From Tigriopus japonicus (Eukaryota > Arthropoda > Copepoda > Harpacticoida > Harpacticidae): a stretch of 64,000 nucleotides of DNA. Shown here one piece after another: positions 35,651 through 46,330 of the stretch. The DNA lies in assembly GCA_010645155.1 (NCBI GenBank), contig CM021321.1, positions 5,539,199 through 5,603,198 on the forward strand. The letters are read 5' to 3'. Every line of letters starts with the position of its first letter. Position 1 is the first letter of the stretch. The notes beneath the pieces were generated by a model. The model saw only the letters and a list, made by a program, of their open reading frames with translations. It was not told the origin of the DNA and did not search any database. The translations under genes were made by a program, and so were the position numbers.

Positions 35651-35752
35651 ATCATCACCATCACACAATATCAATTATCCACGTGCTGAAAGCAAAATGT
35701 AAGATTTTTTACGAAATTGTCGATCCAAAACCGCCTTGACAGTATTCAAACT

Positions 35753-36090
35753 CATCGACATTGAGGTTTTGCAAAAAAACTGCCACCCCAGGCATTTCGA
35801 TTTAGTTGTTCCATTTCTGCATCTGAATTTTGAATGACAGGATAACTGGACCCTGCCGATCGCTTAACTTTGGGTAACTTGAACCATTGCTTGACTTGAT
35901 GAAACGAGTTTTTGACGGCAGAGAACATGAAACCTTCCTTAGCTTTTGCAAGTTGTTCGTTCAGTATTTCTCCTTGTTATGATACTGTCGCTCAATGGAT
36001 AAGTGTAATCGAACGAATTCAGCTGGGGATTCTAGGGCCAAAATGGCTAGGGATGCGTCGGAGTCGAGACTCACCCTCCATAAAATATAA
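35753..36090 (-). pseudogene. Unrecognised coding-like copy, minus arm of a head-to-head pair
   Basis: Minus strand reads SDASLAILALESPAEFVRLH, LSIERQYHNKE, then after a one-step frame change EILNEQLAKAKEGFMFSAVK, NSFHQVKQWFKLPKVKRS and a further 40 or so residues to TGA at 35753-35755. The first part matches the plus-strand frame at 36181 (SDPCLVILSPESTAEFVRLH), and the KAKEG part matches 36587-36664 on plus. I do not recognise the family. The frame change and absence of a clear start suggest a decayed gene or captured fragment. Confidence 0.5.
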
Positions 36091-36180
36091 TCAAAATTCG
36101 TTAGCCCAACTCGTTTTCTTCATTTTGACAATCAATTCAAATAAGAATTTGTTCCTCACGTAGCAAACTGAACCTGTAAA

Positions 36181-36664
36181 ATGTCAGAACCTAGTTCTGA
36201 CCCATGCCTAGTCATTTTGTCCCCAGAATCCACAGCTGAATTCGTTCGATTACACTCATCCATTGAACCGAGAAAAAACATCAGCAAAGACCTTGAGTCG
36301 CCAGACTCATCTTGCGTTGATTTCCAGCATGGTAGCCAGGACATAACCTTTGATGCCACTTTTTGGCCTCATGTCAACTCTGTTTCTTCGATGGCTATAA
36401 TGTATTCGAAAAGGATCATTTCTCAAAAACGTGTGCCATTTAAGCTAAATGATGCCACTCAAAGGAAGATTATCGTCAAGGAAAAGGACTTAAGATTTTG
36501 CCAAAAAAGTAGCATCGTAGATCTCGCCCTGGCAACCATGCTGGAAATTAACGTAAGATGGGTCTGGCGACGCTGATGTTTTATCGGTTTTTGAGCGACA
36601 GTATCATAACAAGGAAACAAGGAAAAATAATGTACGAGGAGCTTGCAAAAGCTAAGGAAGGTTC
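36181..36664 (+). pseudogene. Unrecognised coding-like copy, plus arm of a head-to-head pair
   Basis: ATG at 36181 opens 131 codons to TGA at 36574-36576, containing ILSPESTAEFVRLHSSIE, DITFDATFWPHVNSVSS and KDLRFCQKSSIVDLALATML. The next 80 bases resume similarity with the minus arm (LSDSIITRKQGKIM, YEELAKAKEG in another frame), then stop where a truncated mariner begins. Relative to the minus arm the plus copy has about 320 extra bases between these two blocks. A GTAAGA at 36553 and TTTTTGAG at 36591 could bound a 39-base intron, but that is speculative. No family recognised. Confidence 0.45.
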
Positions 36665-36667
36665 GAC

Positions 36668-37458
36668 CCAGCTGTGTCCATATCGGCCCACGCAGCCAGG
36701 CGGTCCGTGAGCAAGAGGACTGTGGCCAGGGCCGTCAAGGAGGACCTGAACTTGACCTCCTACGTCAGAGGCAGACGCCACCTTCTTACCGAGAAGATGA
36801 AGGCCACCAGGCTTGAGAGGGGCAAGAAGTTGCGCAGAATCTGCAAGGTCAATCCGAGAATGGTCAGACTTTTTCAGATGAGTCAATCTTCACGGTGGAT
36901 GGCGCGTACAACCCCCAGAACAACCGATGGCTTGCCGAGAACAGAACCGTTGTGCCTCCCATCATGAAGGCAAAGAATCCTGCCAAGATTATGGTCTTTG
37001 GCTTCATCAGCAGCGACGGGAAGGTGATGCCAGCCCATGTCTTCCCTCCCAAATTCAGGCTCAACGCCGCCGGGTACGTGGAGCTTCTAAGGAAGGTCGT
37101 GATGCCCTGGCTGGCAACCTCGTACCCACCAGGAACCAAATTCATGTGGATCCAGGACTCTGCTCCGTGTCATGTGTCTAATGTTTCCATGAACTTTTTG
37201 AACAGCAAATTTGACGTGGTGGTCAAGAGAGACGAGTGGCCTTCAAACAGCCCTGGCCTCAACCCATGCGACTTCTAGTTGTGGTCCGTGCTGAGGAGGA
37301 AGGTCAACAAGATGCCCCACAACAGCCTGGCGTCTCTGAAGTCGTCGGTGAAGCGGAACATGGCCTCCTTCTCCACGGCCGAGGTCGCCAAAGCCTGCTC
37401 GGCCTTTGTCGGCCGCTTGGACGCCGTCATTAAGGCCAACGGTGACCATATTGAATAA
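36668..37458 (+). pseudogene. Mariner-family transposase, truncated
   Basis: Covers the region from SISAHAARRSVSKRTVARAV to the C-terminus (TAA at 37456-37458). Catalytic segments SDESIFTVDG, WIQDSAPCH and SPGLNPCDF are present; SPDL has become SPGL. It has a one-base shift at the T-run before SDES near 36873 and the same TAG after PCDF (37276-37278) as the other copy. Inactive. Confidence 0.88.
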
Positions 37459-37574
37459 AAATGTTCTTAATTGTTGTCCAAACTTTTTTTGTTAAATACA
37501 CAATTGGCTAAAAATAGGTCTTGATGCTGTAAATTATGTTCACAGTTTTGTCCGGATACTTCTGCCCCACTCTG
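36668..37574 (+). mobile_element. mariner-like element, DD37D type, 5'-truncated copy
   Basis: Same family as 7387-8669 but inverted and lacking its first roughly 380 bp, including the left terminal repeat and N-terminal DNA-binding region. The right terminus GATACTTCTGCCCCACTCTG is intact and followed by TA (37575-37576). The truncation point abuts the coding-like copy ending at 36664. Confidence 0.9.
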
Positions 37575-37735
37575 TAGACGAAGAGTCCTACATCTAAAGA
37601 ATTAGTAAGTTTACCCGTCCAAAGTCGATTCGCAGTTAAAAAATCTTGGAATGTCCGGATCAACGTCACTAAACGTAATAAGGGAATCGCCAAGCCCACT
37701 TAAGGAAATTCATTTTAGATTTTATTGCTTATCAG

Positions 37736-38283
37736 TAGGGCCCGGAAAAATTTTTGCAAAAAGTGACAAAATATCCAATACATATTTTCTTCAAAAGGCC
37801 AAAATATTTGGAAAAAAGCCGGATATTTAAGAAATATTTTTTTGACAAGGCCATTATTTGGTATTTTTGTCTGTGTGCACCGGCTTTCCAAAAATTTGTT
37901 TCTGGTGAATTTGATGGATTTGGCTGTTTTTGGAGGCATACTTGAATGTAACTGATTCAAAAATATGATTTTCAATTTGCCTCAATAGATCCCGCAGTTT
38001 TTTTCGTGGATGACAGTAGTTTTGGTTGTGAATGTCTATAATCTTAGCACAAATGCCATTTTGTGGAGGTTTTTGTATCTTGGGTTCATTTTTGGTAAGC
38101 CCTATTGAGCATTGGTCGTTCATTTATTTTCCTCAATTTTGCCTGAAATATTTTTTCTGACTCAAATATTCGAGGATATGTTTATTTTTCCTTGAAAATG
38201 CCAAAATATTTAAAAAATCGACGAAAAACGGATTAATATTTTTAAAATATTTTAAATTTTAAAAAATATATTTCCGGGCCCTA
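37736..38283. mobile_element. hAT-type MITE, family A, copy 3 (best preserved ends)
   Basis: 548 bp with ends TAGGGCCCGGAAAAATTT and TATTTCCGGGCCCTA, whose first ten bases are exact inverse complements. Perfect 8-bp target duplication CTTATCAG at 37728-37735 and 38284-38291. No coding capacity. Confidence 0.92.
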
Positions 38284-38291
38284 CTTATCAG

Positions 38292-40864
38292 GTAAAGAAG
38301 CTTTTGGGTGTCAATCATATTTTCAAATGAATGTTCGGACAACAAAGTATCCGTGTTTTCTAGTTTTTTCTGTTTTTTCCAAAGAAAATGCTTGAGAAAA
38401 TGTGGCAACTCTATGATAAATGTATCTTTAATATCTGTTATCTATAAATCTATTTTTGTCAGACGAATCAGCAGTAAATCCACCTCGGACGGATTGGTTG
38501 ATCAATTCGAAATTAAGCCTAATAAAACTCCAACACGCGTCATAATGTCTTGTCGCATGTGTCCTTTTCTTGACTTTCTTGTTATTTCAATGACCTAAGA
38601 ACTAACTATTTTCTCCAAAAGGATTCACGATTTGTTTTCTTCCTTACTTGAAATAACCCAAACCCACTAAGTTTCAGATTGTCAGCAAATAGGCGAGGAG
38701 CCTTCTCTTTTTATTGCACATAGGTAAAGGAGCCATTTTGGGCACCTCATTTTTCAACCGTCAGCCTTTTGTCTGGAACGTCCAAACGCTTTGTTGTAAC
38801 TGAGCGTTTACTAATTCGTTCTTTTGGGTTGCTTCTGTAGGTGGGAGTATGGTTGGATCCTCTTGAATCTTCATCTTTTGAGGAAGAGGTTGGGTTGGAT
38901 CCTCATCCGTTCTTGATTCCATGCAAGGGCTTGAACACATGATATTTTGCTTTTTTACCATGATTGGAGTGAACCTTTTGAATCGAAATTGCTTGAAACT
39001 ATCTTGCTCAGCTGCTGGGTTATTCACTTCTATGAATTATTGCACTCTTGAGATGTACTTGTAGCAAAATAAAATTTATTGGGAAAAAGGTTGTGGGGAA
39101 GTAAGGCAAGTTGGTAGGAAATAAAGTAAGTTGTAGAGAAATAAAGTAAGTTGCGGGGAAATAAAGTAAGTTGCGGGGAAATAAAGTAAGTTGCGGGGAA
39201 ATAAAGTAAGTTGCCGGGAAATAAAGTAAGTTGCCGGGAAATAAAGTAAGTTGCCGGGAAATAAAGTAAGTTGTGGGGATGTAAGGTAACTTTAGGTAAA
39301 TAATGTAAGTTCTGGGAAAATAAAATAACTTGTAAGGAAAAAAAAAAATTCGACAACAATTAAGTTTTACAAACAAATTTGCAAACTTAGAACGAATTTC
39401 TGTCTGCTGAAGCAAATCATAATGTAAAATTAGTGTCAACCCAAGTAAGTCTCCAAAATTGAGGAATTTAAAGGTCAAATTGAGAATAGAAGATTAGGAG
39501 TTGCGATATTACAAGAAAAGCAAAAAAAATCATCAGTGTGTCATCATGGAAGGCTCAAACTTTTTAAAAACTTGTGTGTCCCTATATTTGTAAAACAGGT
39601 TTTCAAATTAGGTTTGCAGACACCGAATGTAACTAAAAAGAAAAGTAAAACGACTGGGATATTTCTCTAAGTTAAATAGTTTAAGTCAAAAGTGTACTTT
39701 TTTCTTTCCTGTTTTTTCTGTCAAACTGAGAGATCTATATGCACATGTAATGTCAATTTGTGTGTTTTTATGACTATTTTGCTATATTTAGACATGTTTT
39801 ATAATGACTGGGGTTGTTGCAAACCAAACCTCTCGTAATCAAAATGCACTCTTACTTAAATAAAGTTACTTATAGTAAGATTGGCTATAAAACTGAGTTC
39901 TTTATTGCAATGTCAGCATTCTTTCTAATGATCACAAGAAGAGAAGTTATGGTAAGGTAAAAGAGTTCTTTTGCATAGTTTGCAATTGTAGAAGTCGGTG
40001 GAAGTGTTGGATGCTACGTAAGGGCAAGTCACGTTATATATCTATAGGCTTTTATCAAACATCAAATGAACGATTGCACTGCAAAATAGAATTAAACTCA
40101 TCTATAAACCTAAAACCTAAATTTGCTTAATTGAAGGCTTCCTCCAGTTGTTTTTTAAATTACTTTGCAATACTTCTCGACGTACATTAACCATGCCACT
40201 GCTCTTAAATCCAACATTTTTCAAAAATCTGACCCTTGAAAACTGAGACATTTTTTGGCAAGCCTAGACTGCCAACGGCAACAGGTCTGTAATATGATAC
40301 GGTAATCACTACCATTGCAATGGTTTTTAATGCTCTTGTGCTTTTCGATCTCAAACATCTGGAAGAACTGAGGGGTACTGATGGAAAAAAACAATCTTTC
40401 AATCTTTCTCACGCGAGGCTGCTAGCTTTAGGTTTGCCATCACCCCTCACATAGTACAACATCTTGCAAAATCAAGAAGCAAGTTCCTTCTACATAGTGC
40501 CCCTGAGCCAAAGACGAATAAAGTAAGGGGTGCCACTTGCGCTCACTTTCAGAAGAAAGCCTTTTTCCTCATGGAATTCAACCGACAAATGATAGACGCT
40601 GAAGGCTAATTGGCAGACCTAGTTGGGCAACCTATCGTGAATATGATTGAAGATTGGATTGTTTCCATCACTACTGAGGGGAATAAACCATAGAGGTCTA
40701 CAGAGAGGCCTTGGTCGTCATTTTGTCTACGTTGTTTACTGCTGAAACTGGCCAAAAGATTTCCGAAGAATATCGTAAGATCCTTGCCCAAACAAGTAGA
40801 AGATCATATTACAAATGAAAGTGTGCAAGAAAAATCTTCAATGCCAAATCCTATAATTGTGTGA
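38292..40864. other. Gene-free stretch with a minisatellite
   Basis: Besides the 20-bp tandem array nothing is supported. An 88-codon frame at 38761-39027 on minus is not recognised. Confidence 0.35.
39089..39338. repeat. 20-bp minisatellite
   Basis: Tandem units of AAATAAAGTAAGTTGCGGGG. About eight units at 39119-39279 are nearly identical, with alternating GCGGGG and GCCGGG variants in blocks; flanking units are degenerate. The minus strand reads as a repetitive open frame, which is a consequence of the unit and the lack of stops rather than evidence for a gene. Confidence 0.95.
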
Positions 40865-41588
40865 TTTTTTTTAGGTTTGTTGCGGATTTTCTACCAGCGC
40901 TGCGAGGAATGGGATTCCCTGCAAAAAATAAATCATAAATGAAATAATTTAAACAATTAATGTTTATACGAAATCTTGTCCACCAACGAATTACTGTTGG
41001 CAAATCATTGAATAGTGGGTTGATCAGGAATAGTATTCAAAAATTTGTTCAATCCTGCCTTAAATGCTATTAGAGGATCAGCTCCTACATCTTCCCGACG
41101 AAGACTAATGGACAACAAATTGAACAATGAAGGAGCCCGATAAAGAAGAGAGGAGGACTTCATTGTTCGAAGTAACCTCGATTCCTTAGGATTTGGAGGT
41201 GCTCTCAGAGCGCACGTAAAACCTCTACGATCGCTACAACTGATCTCAAATCCTGGGTTAGGACAGAGCCCATGAACGCTCTAGAAAACATACAGTATCA
41301 GAAACCTTTCATACCTTTTCTGAGTACTGTACAGCCCTAACTTCTGGAGCCTCTCCCAATACGACAGCTTTCTCATTCGTGAGATGTTCCTAGTGAAACA
41401 AACATCTTTGGACCTGCTCGACCTTTTGCAAACCTGCCAAACTCATTGGAACCCAAATATGGGAAGCATATTCATGATGCGGTTGAGGAATCGACTTGAA
41501 CAGAGTTAGCATCGTAATACTATCTCTGGACTTGAAAGTGCGATAAATTCAGTCGCATTTTTTGAAATGCCTTCCCCAATAGATCTAT
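40865..41588 (-). mobile_element. LINE 3' fragment, copy 2
   Basis: Minus-strand reading gives RTFKSRDSITMLTLFKSIPQ, EYASHIWVPMSLAGLQKVEQ, then in another frame MRKLSYWERLQKLGLYSTQK, RYERFLILYVF and CPNPGFEISCSDRRGFTCAL. The YWERL-KLGLYS motif is typical of the C-terminal part of arthropod non-LTR retrotransposon polymerases. Several stops and frame changes make it dead. The left boundary is the element 3' end; the right side meets a foldback element at 41589. Confidence 0.8.
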
Positions 41589-41965
41589 TGAGATGTCAAA
41601 CTCAGGGTGGTGTGATGTTTTGCGGAGCCAAACGAAAACTAAACTCGCAACCTCAAACAACATGGTCGTAAAACGGCAGGCCGCATGTTATCGCACTTAA
41701 TTCAAAAGCGAGAGGATACCAAAATCAAGTCGAATTAGCATTCGTCGAGTATATACTATCCCTATCTGCTGCGTTTCAAACACAGGAGTTGTCACAAGTA
41801 TAAACTCGAGGCCGGTTTATCTGATTTGATTTTGGTGTGCTCTCGCTTTTGAATTAGGTGCGACAACATGCGGCCTGCCGTTGTACGACCGTGTTGTTTG
41901 AGGTTGCGAGTCCAGTTTTCGTTTGGCTCCGCAAAACATCACACCACCCTGAGTTTGACATCTCA
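41589..41965. mobile_element. Long-inverted-repeat (foldback/MITE) element
   Basis: About 377 bp; arms of roughly 145 bp are inverse copies, starting TGAGATGTCAAACTCAGGGT and including TTTTGCGGAGCCAAACGAAA, GGCAGGCCGCATGTT and CAAAAGCGAGAG. TAT abuts both ends, which fits a 3-bp target duplication. About 80 bp separates the arms. No coding capacity. Confidence 0.85.
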
Positions 41966-43258
41966 TATTATAATGCTTGGAAATTGAATTATCATCTTTA
42001 TTGAACACCTTAGTATAATTTGGGAGAAGCAAAGCGTAGACTTGAGGCCACATGGCCAAAAAACTTAATGCTTTTAAAAAATTGCCTTCTACGAATACGT
42101 TTGTTTGGGCAAGTTTTAACTAGTCGCTGATGATAAACGGCACTCGCTCCCCACAATGAAATATCAAGACCGGCCTGCGCCTGCTGGGACCTCTGAGGGA
42201 TAAACAAATAGGGTCAATGTTTGTTTTCTTGACTTGCCAAATTAAGAGTTTGGCAATAACAGTAGAGACGCTCTAGTGAGAGACGGGCGAGGTTTTGACT
42301 CAAGCGCCATGGAGAAAGTAAACGATTTTTTGAACAAAAAACATTTCCAAATAAACAGACTCTCCATGCTTTGGACGTAAAAAATTGGCAAATAGAATTT
42401 TCACTGAAACCTTTTCAAGTGACCTTGCCCAATGTTCAGAGTCTTATATTGCAAACTTTCAAAATGGTTTTGGAACAGAAAAATACAAGCATCAACCCTT
42501 TTTATGGCACATTAGGTTGGGCTCTAGAAAGACGCAAACGTTCTGCTTCAAAGTAAGATGTGGAGGCACTGGATTGAGCGAGGGCTTGTTGAGGGTTCCG
42601 TCTGTTTGGAAATGTTGAAAACGGCGCAGAAAAGGGGATCAGCCAATTACATGATGCGAATTAAATGACGTCATTAACGCCGGTCCCAACCTCGCCCTCG
42701 AATGTGATTGATTAATAATAACCAATACTTTTGGACAATGCATTGGCAATATGAGTTACCCAAAATAAACAACAATAAAAACAACTTTAATGTCAAGCAG
42801 AATTTCAGAGGTCTCCTGTGAATTCATAGCAGACACAAGCAGCCCTTACAACATCAAACGCTTAGAATTGTAGGTGTAAAGCAAAGAAATCGCAAATTTA
42901 TTCTTGGTGCTCAATCACTACAATTTTCAATCTCTTCAATTTTAGCTTTTATGATATTGGTTTCAGTTTCAAAAGTTTCACTTTTTAAATAACACGAGTC
43001 CCTCAAAAGCTGATCATAAGTAGAGTGGTAAATAAAATGCAAACAAACAGTGAAAAATGTAAGAAATGTGTAAAAATACACAAAAATGTAAATAAAATGT
43101 CAAAAAATGCATAAAAGGGGAAGTATCCAAATTAAATGGGAAAAAACAATAAAATGCAAAACATGTTGGTATAAATGAGTCACACCAAGATTTTTGGTTT
43201 CTGGGTCAAGATCAGTTTAGCAACCCTACAGATTGAATTGGTTTGGTTCCGGATTGTC
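41966..43258. other. Gene-free stretch
   Basis: No exon or defined mobile element supported. Confidence 0.35.
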
Positions 43259-44028
43259 GGTAAAAAGGTCCCAAACAAAACGGTCACAAGTAGATAGGTC
43301 ACAGACCCGCCCAGCTCCGGAGATAGCCAAGGGGGTAAACTCACGGACCCTGGAGTCTTTCTTGGTTGAAGATTGTCCCATGGAACCGTATTATTTACCA
43401 GTTGGAACACAATTATGCCAAAACAAAGGTCCCATAAGTTAACAGGAAGTCATTCCCAACATTTTTAGGACAATGGTTCCAACCCGCCCCGGATCCGGTG
43501 GAATATGGAGGACGGTGTTCCCTTACCCCTCTGGAGTCAAAATTACACCCTTCTTGCGAGATTTGCACATGGGCTTCTCAGGAATTCCGATTGGAACACA
43601 ATAATATCTACAGAAAAAGACACACAGTGTTTTTACAGTGTGATCTTTTTGCCGTGACCGTTTTACCCTGTGACCTTTTTTCCTCGTGACCGTTTTACAG
43701 TGACCTATTTACTGCGCGCCTGATTCCGAACTGAAATCAAAATTTTGAGGCCGGCTCTGATCCAGATTGGTGCAAATCTGGATGAGATTGGATTGTATAA
43801 GACTCATAGGGTCTTATAGAAAGATTTCTAACATCACTACATTCGTTTTTCCTATTTTGCTACACTTCCGGGATGAATCGCGGTTGGTTCTGGTTCTGGC
43901 TCTGGATTGGTTGGTGTTTTTTGGTCCAAATCACGCTGAACCGACCTCCAAAATGATCCCATTCGATGCTGACCTTTTTGCCGTGACTGTTTTATTGTGA
44001 CCTTTTTATTGTGACCTATTTACCGTGC
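43259..44028. mobile_element. Foldback-like element with inverted GGTCAC arrays, copy 1
   Basis: Left side carries GGTAAAAAGGTCCC, CGGTCACAAGTAG and AGGTCACAGACC; right side carries many inverse units (GTGACCGTTTTACC, GTGACCTTTTTTCC, GTGACCGTTTTACAG, GTGACCTATTTAC) at 43639-43714 and again at 43970-44028. Between them is a body of about 300 bp shared with 46420-46660 (CACAATTATGCCAA, AACAGGAAGTCAT, CCCAACATTTTTAG, AAATTACACCCTTCTT). No transposase was recognised. Confidence 0.75.
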
Positions 44029-44095
44029 GGCTTTTTTACCCCTCTAATCATAAGACATAAATTTGATCAGTTTTATAACACAAACTATCAACATC

Positions 44096-44220
44096 CAACG
44101 GTTGGCCACCCCTTTGGAGTTAAGGCCCAGCCAAGTTTGTTTAAGGGCCCCCAAATAAACAATCACAGAGCTTTGGGCCCACCAAAATTCAAACTAGATC
44201 CGCTGGTTGCCCACTGGTTG
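44096..44220. mobile_element. hAT-type MITE, family B, diverged copy
   Basis: Weaker match to family B: GGTTGGCCACCCC at the left, GGGCCCACC words inside, GGTTGCCCACTGG at the right. No clear target duplication. Confidence 0.4.
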
Positions 44221-46330
44221 TTCCCAAAATATCTTTCCGCTTTTTCATTTGTCAAATTTGAAAGTAAGGAACTTCTTACATTCAAATTCATTTTTAAAAA
44301 TTAGATTCATAACAATTTCTTAAGCATTCCTGTTTTAAACAACTAACTTATTGTCTTAAATGATCTTCAAGTAATCTCCTTCTTCATGTTACTACGAACC
44401 TGGGCCAAAGGTTTGATTGATGAATCGTAAATGGACGTTTCGATACCCAGCAACATTTTTGGAATCGAAACGCCATGGTAAACGCTAGGGCCTTACTCCC
44501 TCCCTTTTTCGATTTGTCCGCTTTGTTGTTACTCCTCTTGGCGGGGGTTTGCGGAAACTTCTCACCGTACAACGTTGGTAAGGACTATTGTACTCGAAAG
44601 GAAAATACCCTGTTTTGAACTGTCTCTGATTAAGACCCTAATAAGCTGAGAAACACCTTCGAATACAATTGTTTGCTTGTCACAAAGTAAGCAACTATAA
44701 TACAAAATGTTTTGTTGATTAAATTAACCTGCACCAATTTAAAACACATTCCACGTACTCATTAATTAATGTGCGTTTTGCTCGTTGACAATAGTAACGC
44801 AAAGATGGTGTTCAAATTGAATCTGGAAGGATTTGATTCAAAATCTTGAAAGGCCAAGTGGAAGGAATTTCATCTGAAGCATTTAGCTAAACGAATTTAA
44901 TTCATTGCTGTCCAAAAGCTTAATCAATTGGCCGGGACCTTCATTTGTAGTACTGGCAATTATTTTCGTTGGAACTAACTATGGAACTTCAACCGGTCAA
45001 AGCTCCAATATGTAAAAAAGAGTGTCTCTAAAAATGTGGAATAATGAGATGCATTTTTGGAACTATTATGGCACTTGCAGAACACAAGAAAAGCATTGCA
45101 TATTGAGCTAGAAATATATTCCGTAAGAAAGTGCAATCGATTAGGAGCGTGAACTTGGTCCCCACTATTATTCAAACATTTATTGCTGAATTTGAATTGA
45201 CGAGCTTTGTGGGATAAGAGCGAGAACTTGTTTCAAAATTGTTGTCCCAAGTGGCTCACAACAATCTCGAATAAATCTGTTAATTTACGTTCTGTCAGAT
45301 GATCAGCGACCTCCGCTCACATTTCTGGTCGAACTTGAGTATTCGTCCGTATCCGCTCGCTCCCTTTCCTTTCCTTTCTTTTTCTGTCTCTCCCCTTTTT
45401 GTAAAAGACGATGCAGAAAGGTTGACATTTGGGTCTTCTACCATCCCTGCAATTCTAGAAATAATATTTTTGGCATGACAATGGTTTTTTCAAATTTCAA
45501 TATCTGATAACTTTCGTTTTTTGCGTTGGAGGGCAAAAAGACTCTATAATTCTTTGCAAATCAGTACCTTAGGCAGGATAATATAACACGACCAACCAAG
45601 CTATACTCAGGATTGCCTCATTCAGAGATAGCTAAAGACACTTTCAAATAGGTTTTCGACAAAATTGACGCTGCACAATTTTGTTGTTAATTTCAAATGC
45701 GCTGTCTTGGGAGCAGAACTCGACTCGATCACCATCTAATTGCAAATAATACAGGAATTAAACCTTCTATCAGGACGAGACTTATATTTCAGGTCAGGAG
45801 AGCTAAAAATGTACCAAGTGATTCATAAGAAACGGAACCAGAAACTAGAGTTCCCTAGAACTCTAGAGCAAAGCATGTCCGCAACTCGGAAATGGTTGAT
45901 CTCACAAAAAATATGTGAAGGTCAAAAAGAAGTGGTAGATAACAGTTCTTAAAATACATATTGTTTTATTTCCTTTAAGTTGGCTCATTTTCTGTTTGGG
46001 TTTTAGCCAAATTTCAGGGGGGACGAAAAAATTGGAGTCACAAAGGCTCTATTTCCAGCATGAAACTTTGCAGGAAAAATCGTCGTCGCTTAAATATTGA
46101 ACTTGGGTGAACTTGCTTTTTCTGACTCTTCAAGTCAAATTTTGGCCAATCATATCTAATGAAAGTGAGCTTCATATATGGTTTCAATCACGAGTTATAG
46201 ACGATATAGTTAGGTGTTCCGTTTCTTTTGAAACACTCGGTATTAAAATTTGTCCTCCTGAGCCGCAAAATAAACGAAGTTGAACCAAATCGACAGCAAG
46301 TGGACCCTCCCTCATCTGTTCTGGGTGCAC
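44221..46330. other. Gene-free stretch
   Basis: No exon supported. A Lys/Ser-rich frame on minus near 44390-44572 (YGEKFPQTPAKRSNNKADKS) has no clear splice sites or homology I can name. Confidence 0.35.

Noticed and set aside
39020..39478. 152-codon repetitive protein on minus
   Set aside because: Product of the 20-bp minisatellite read without stops; not a gene.
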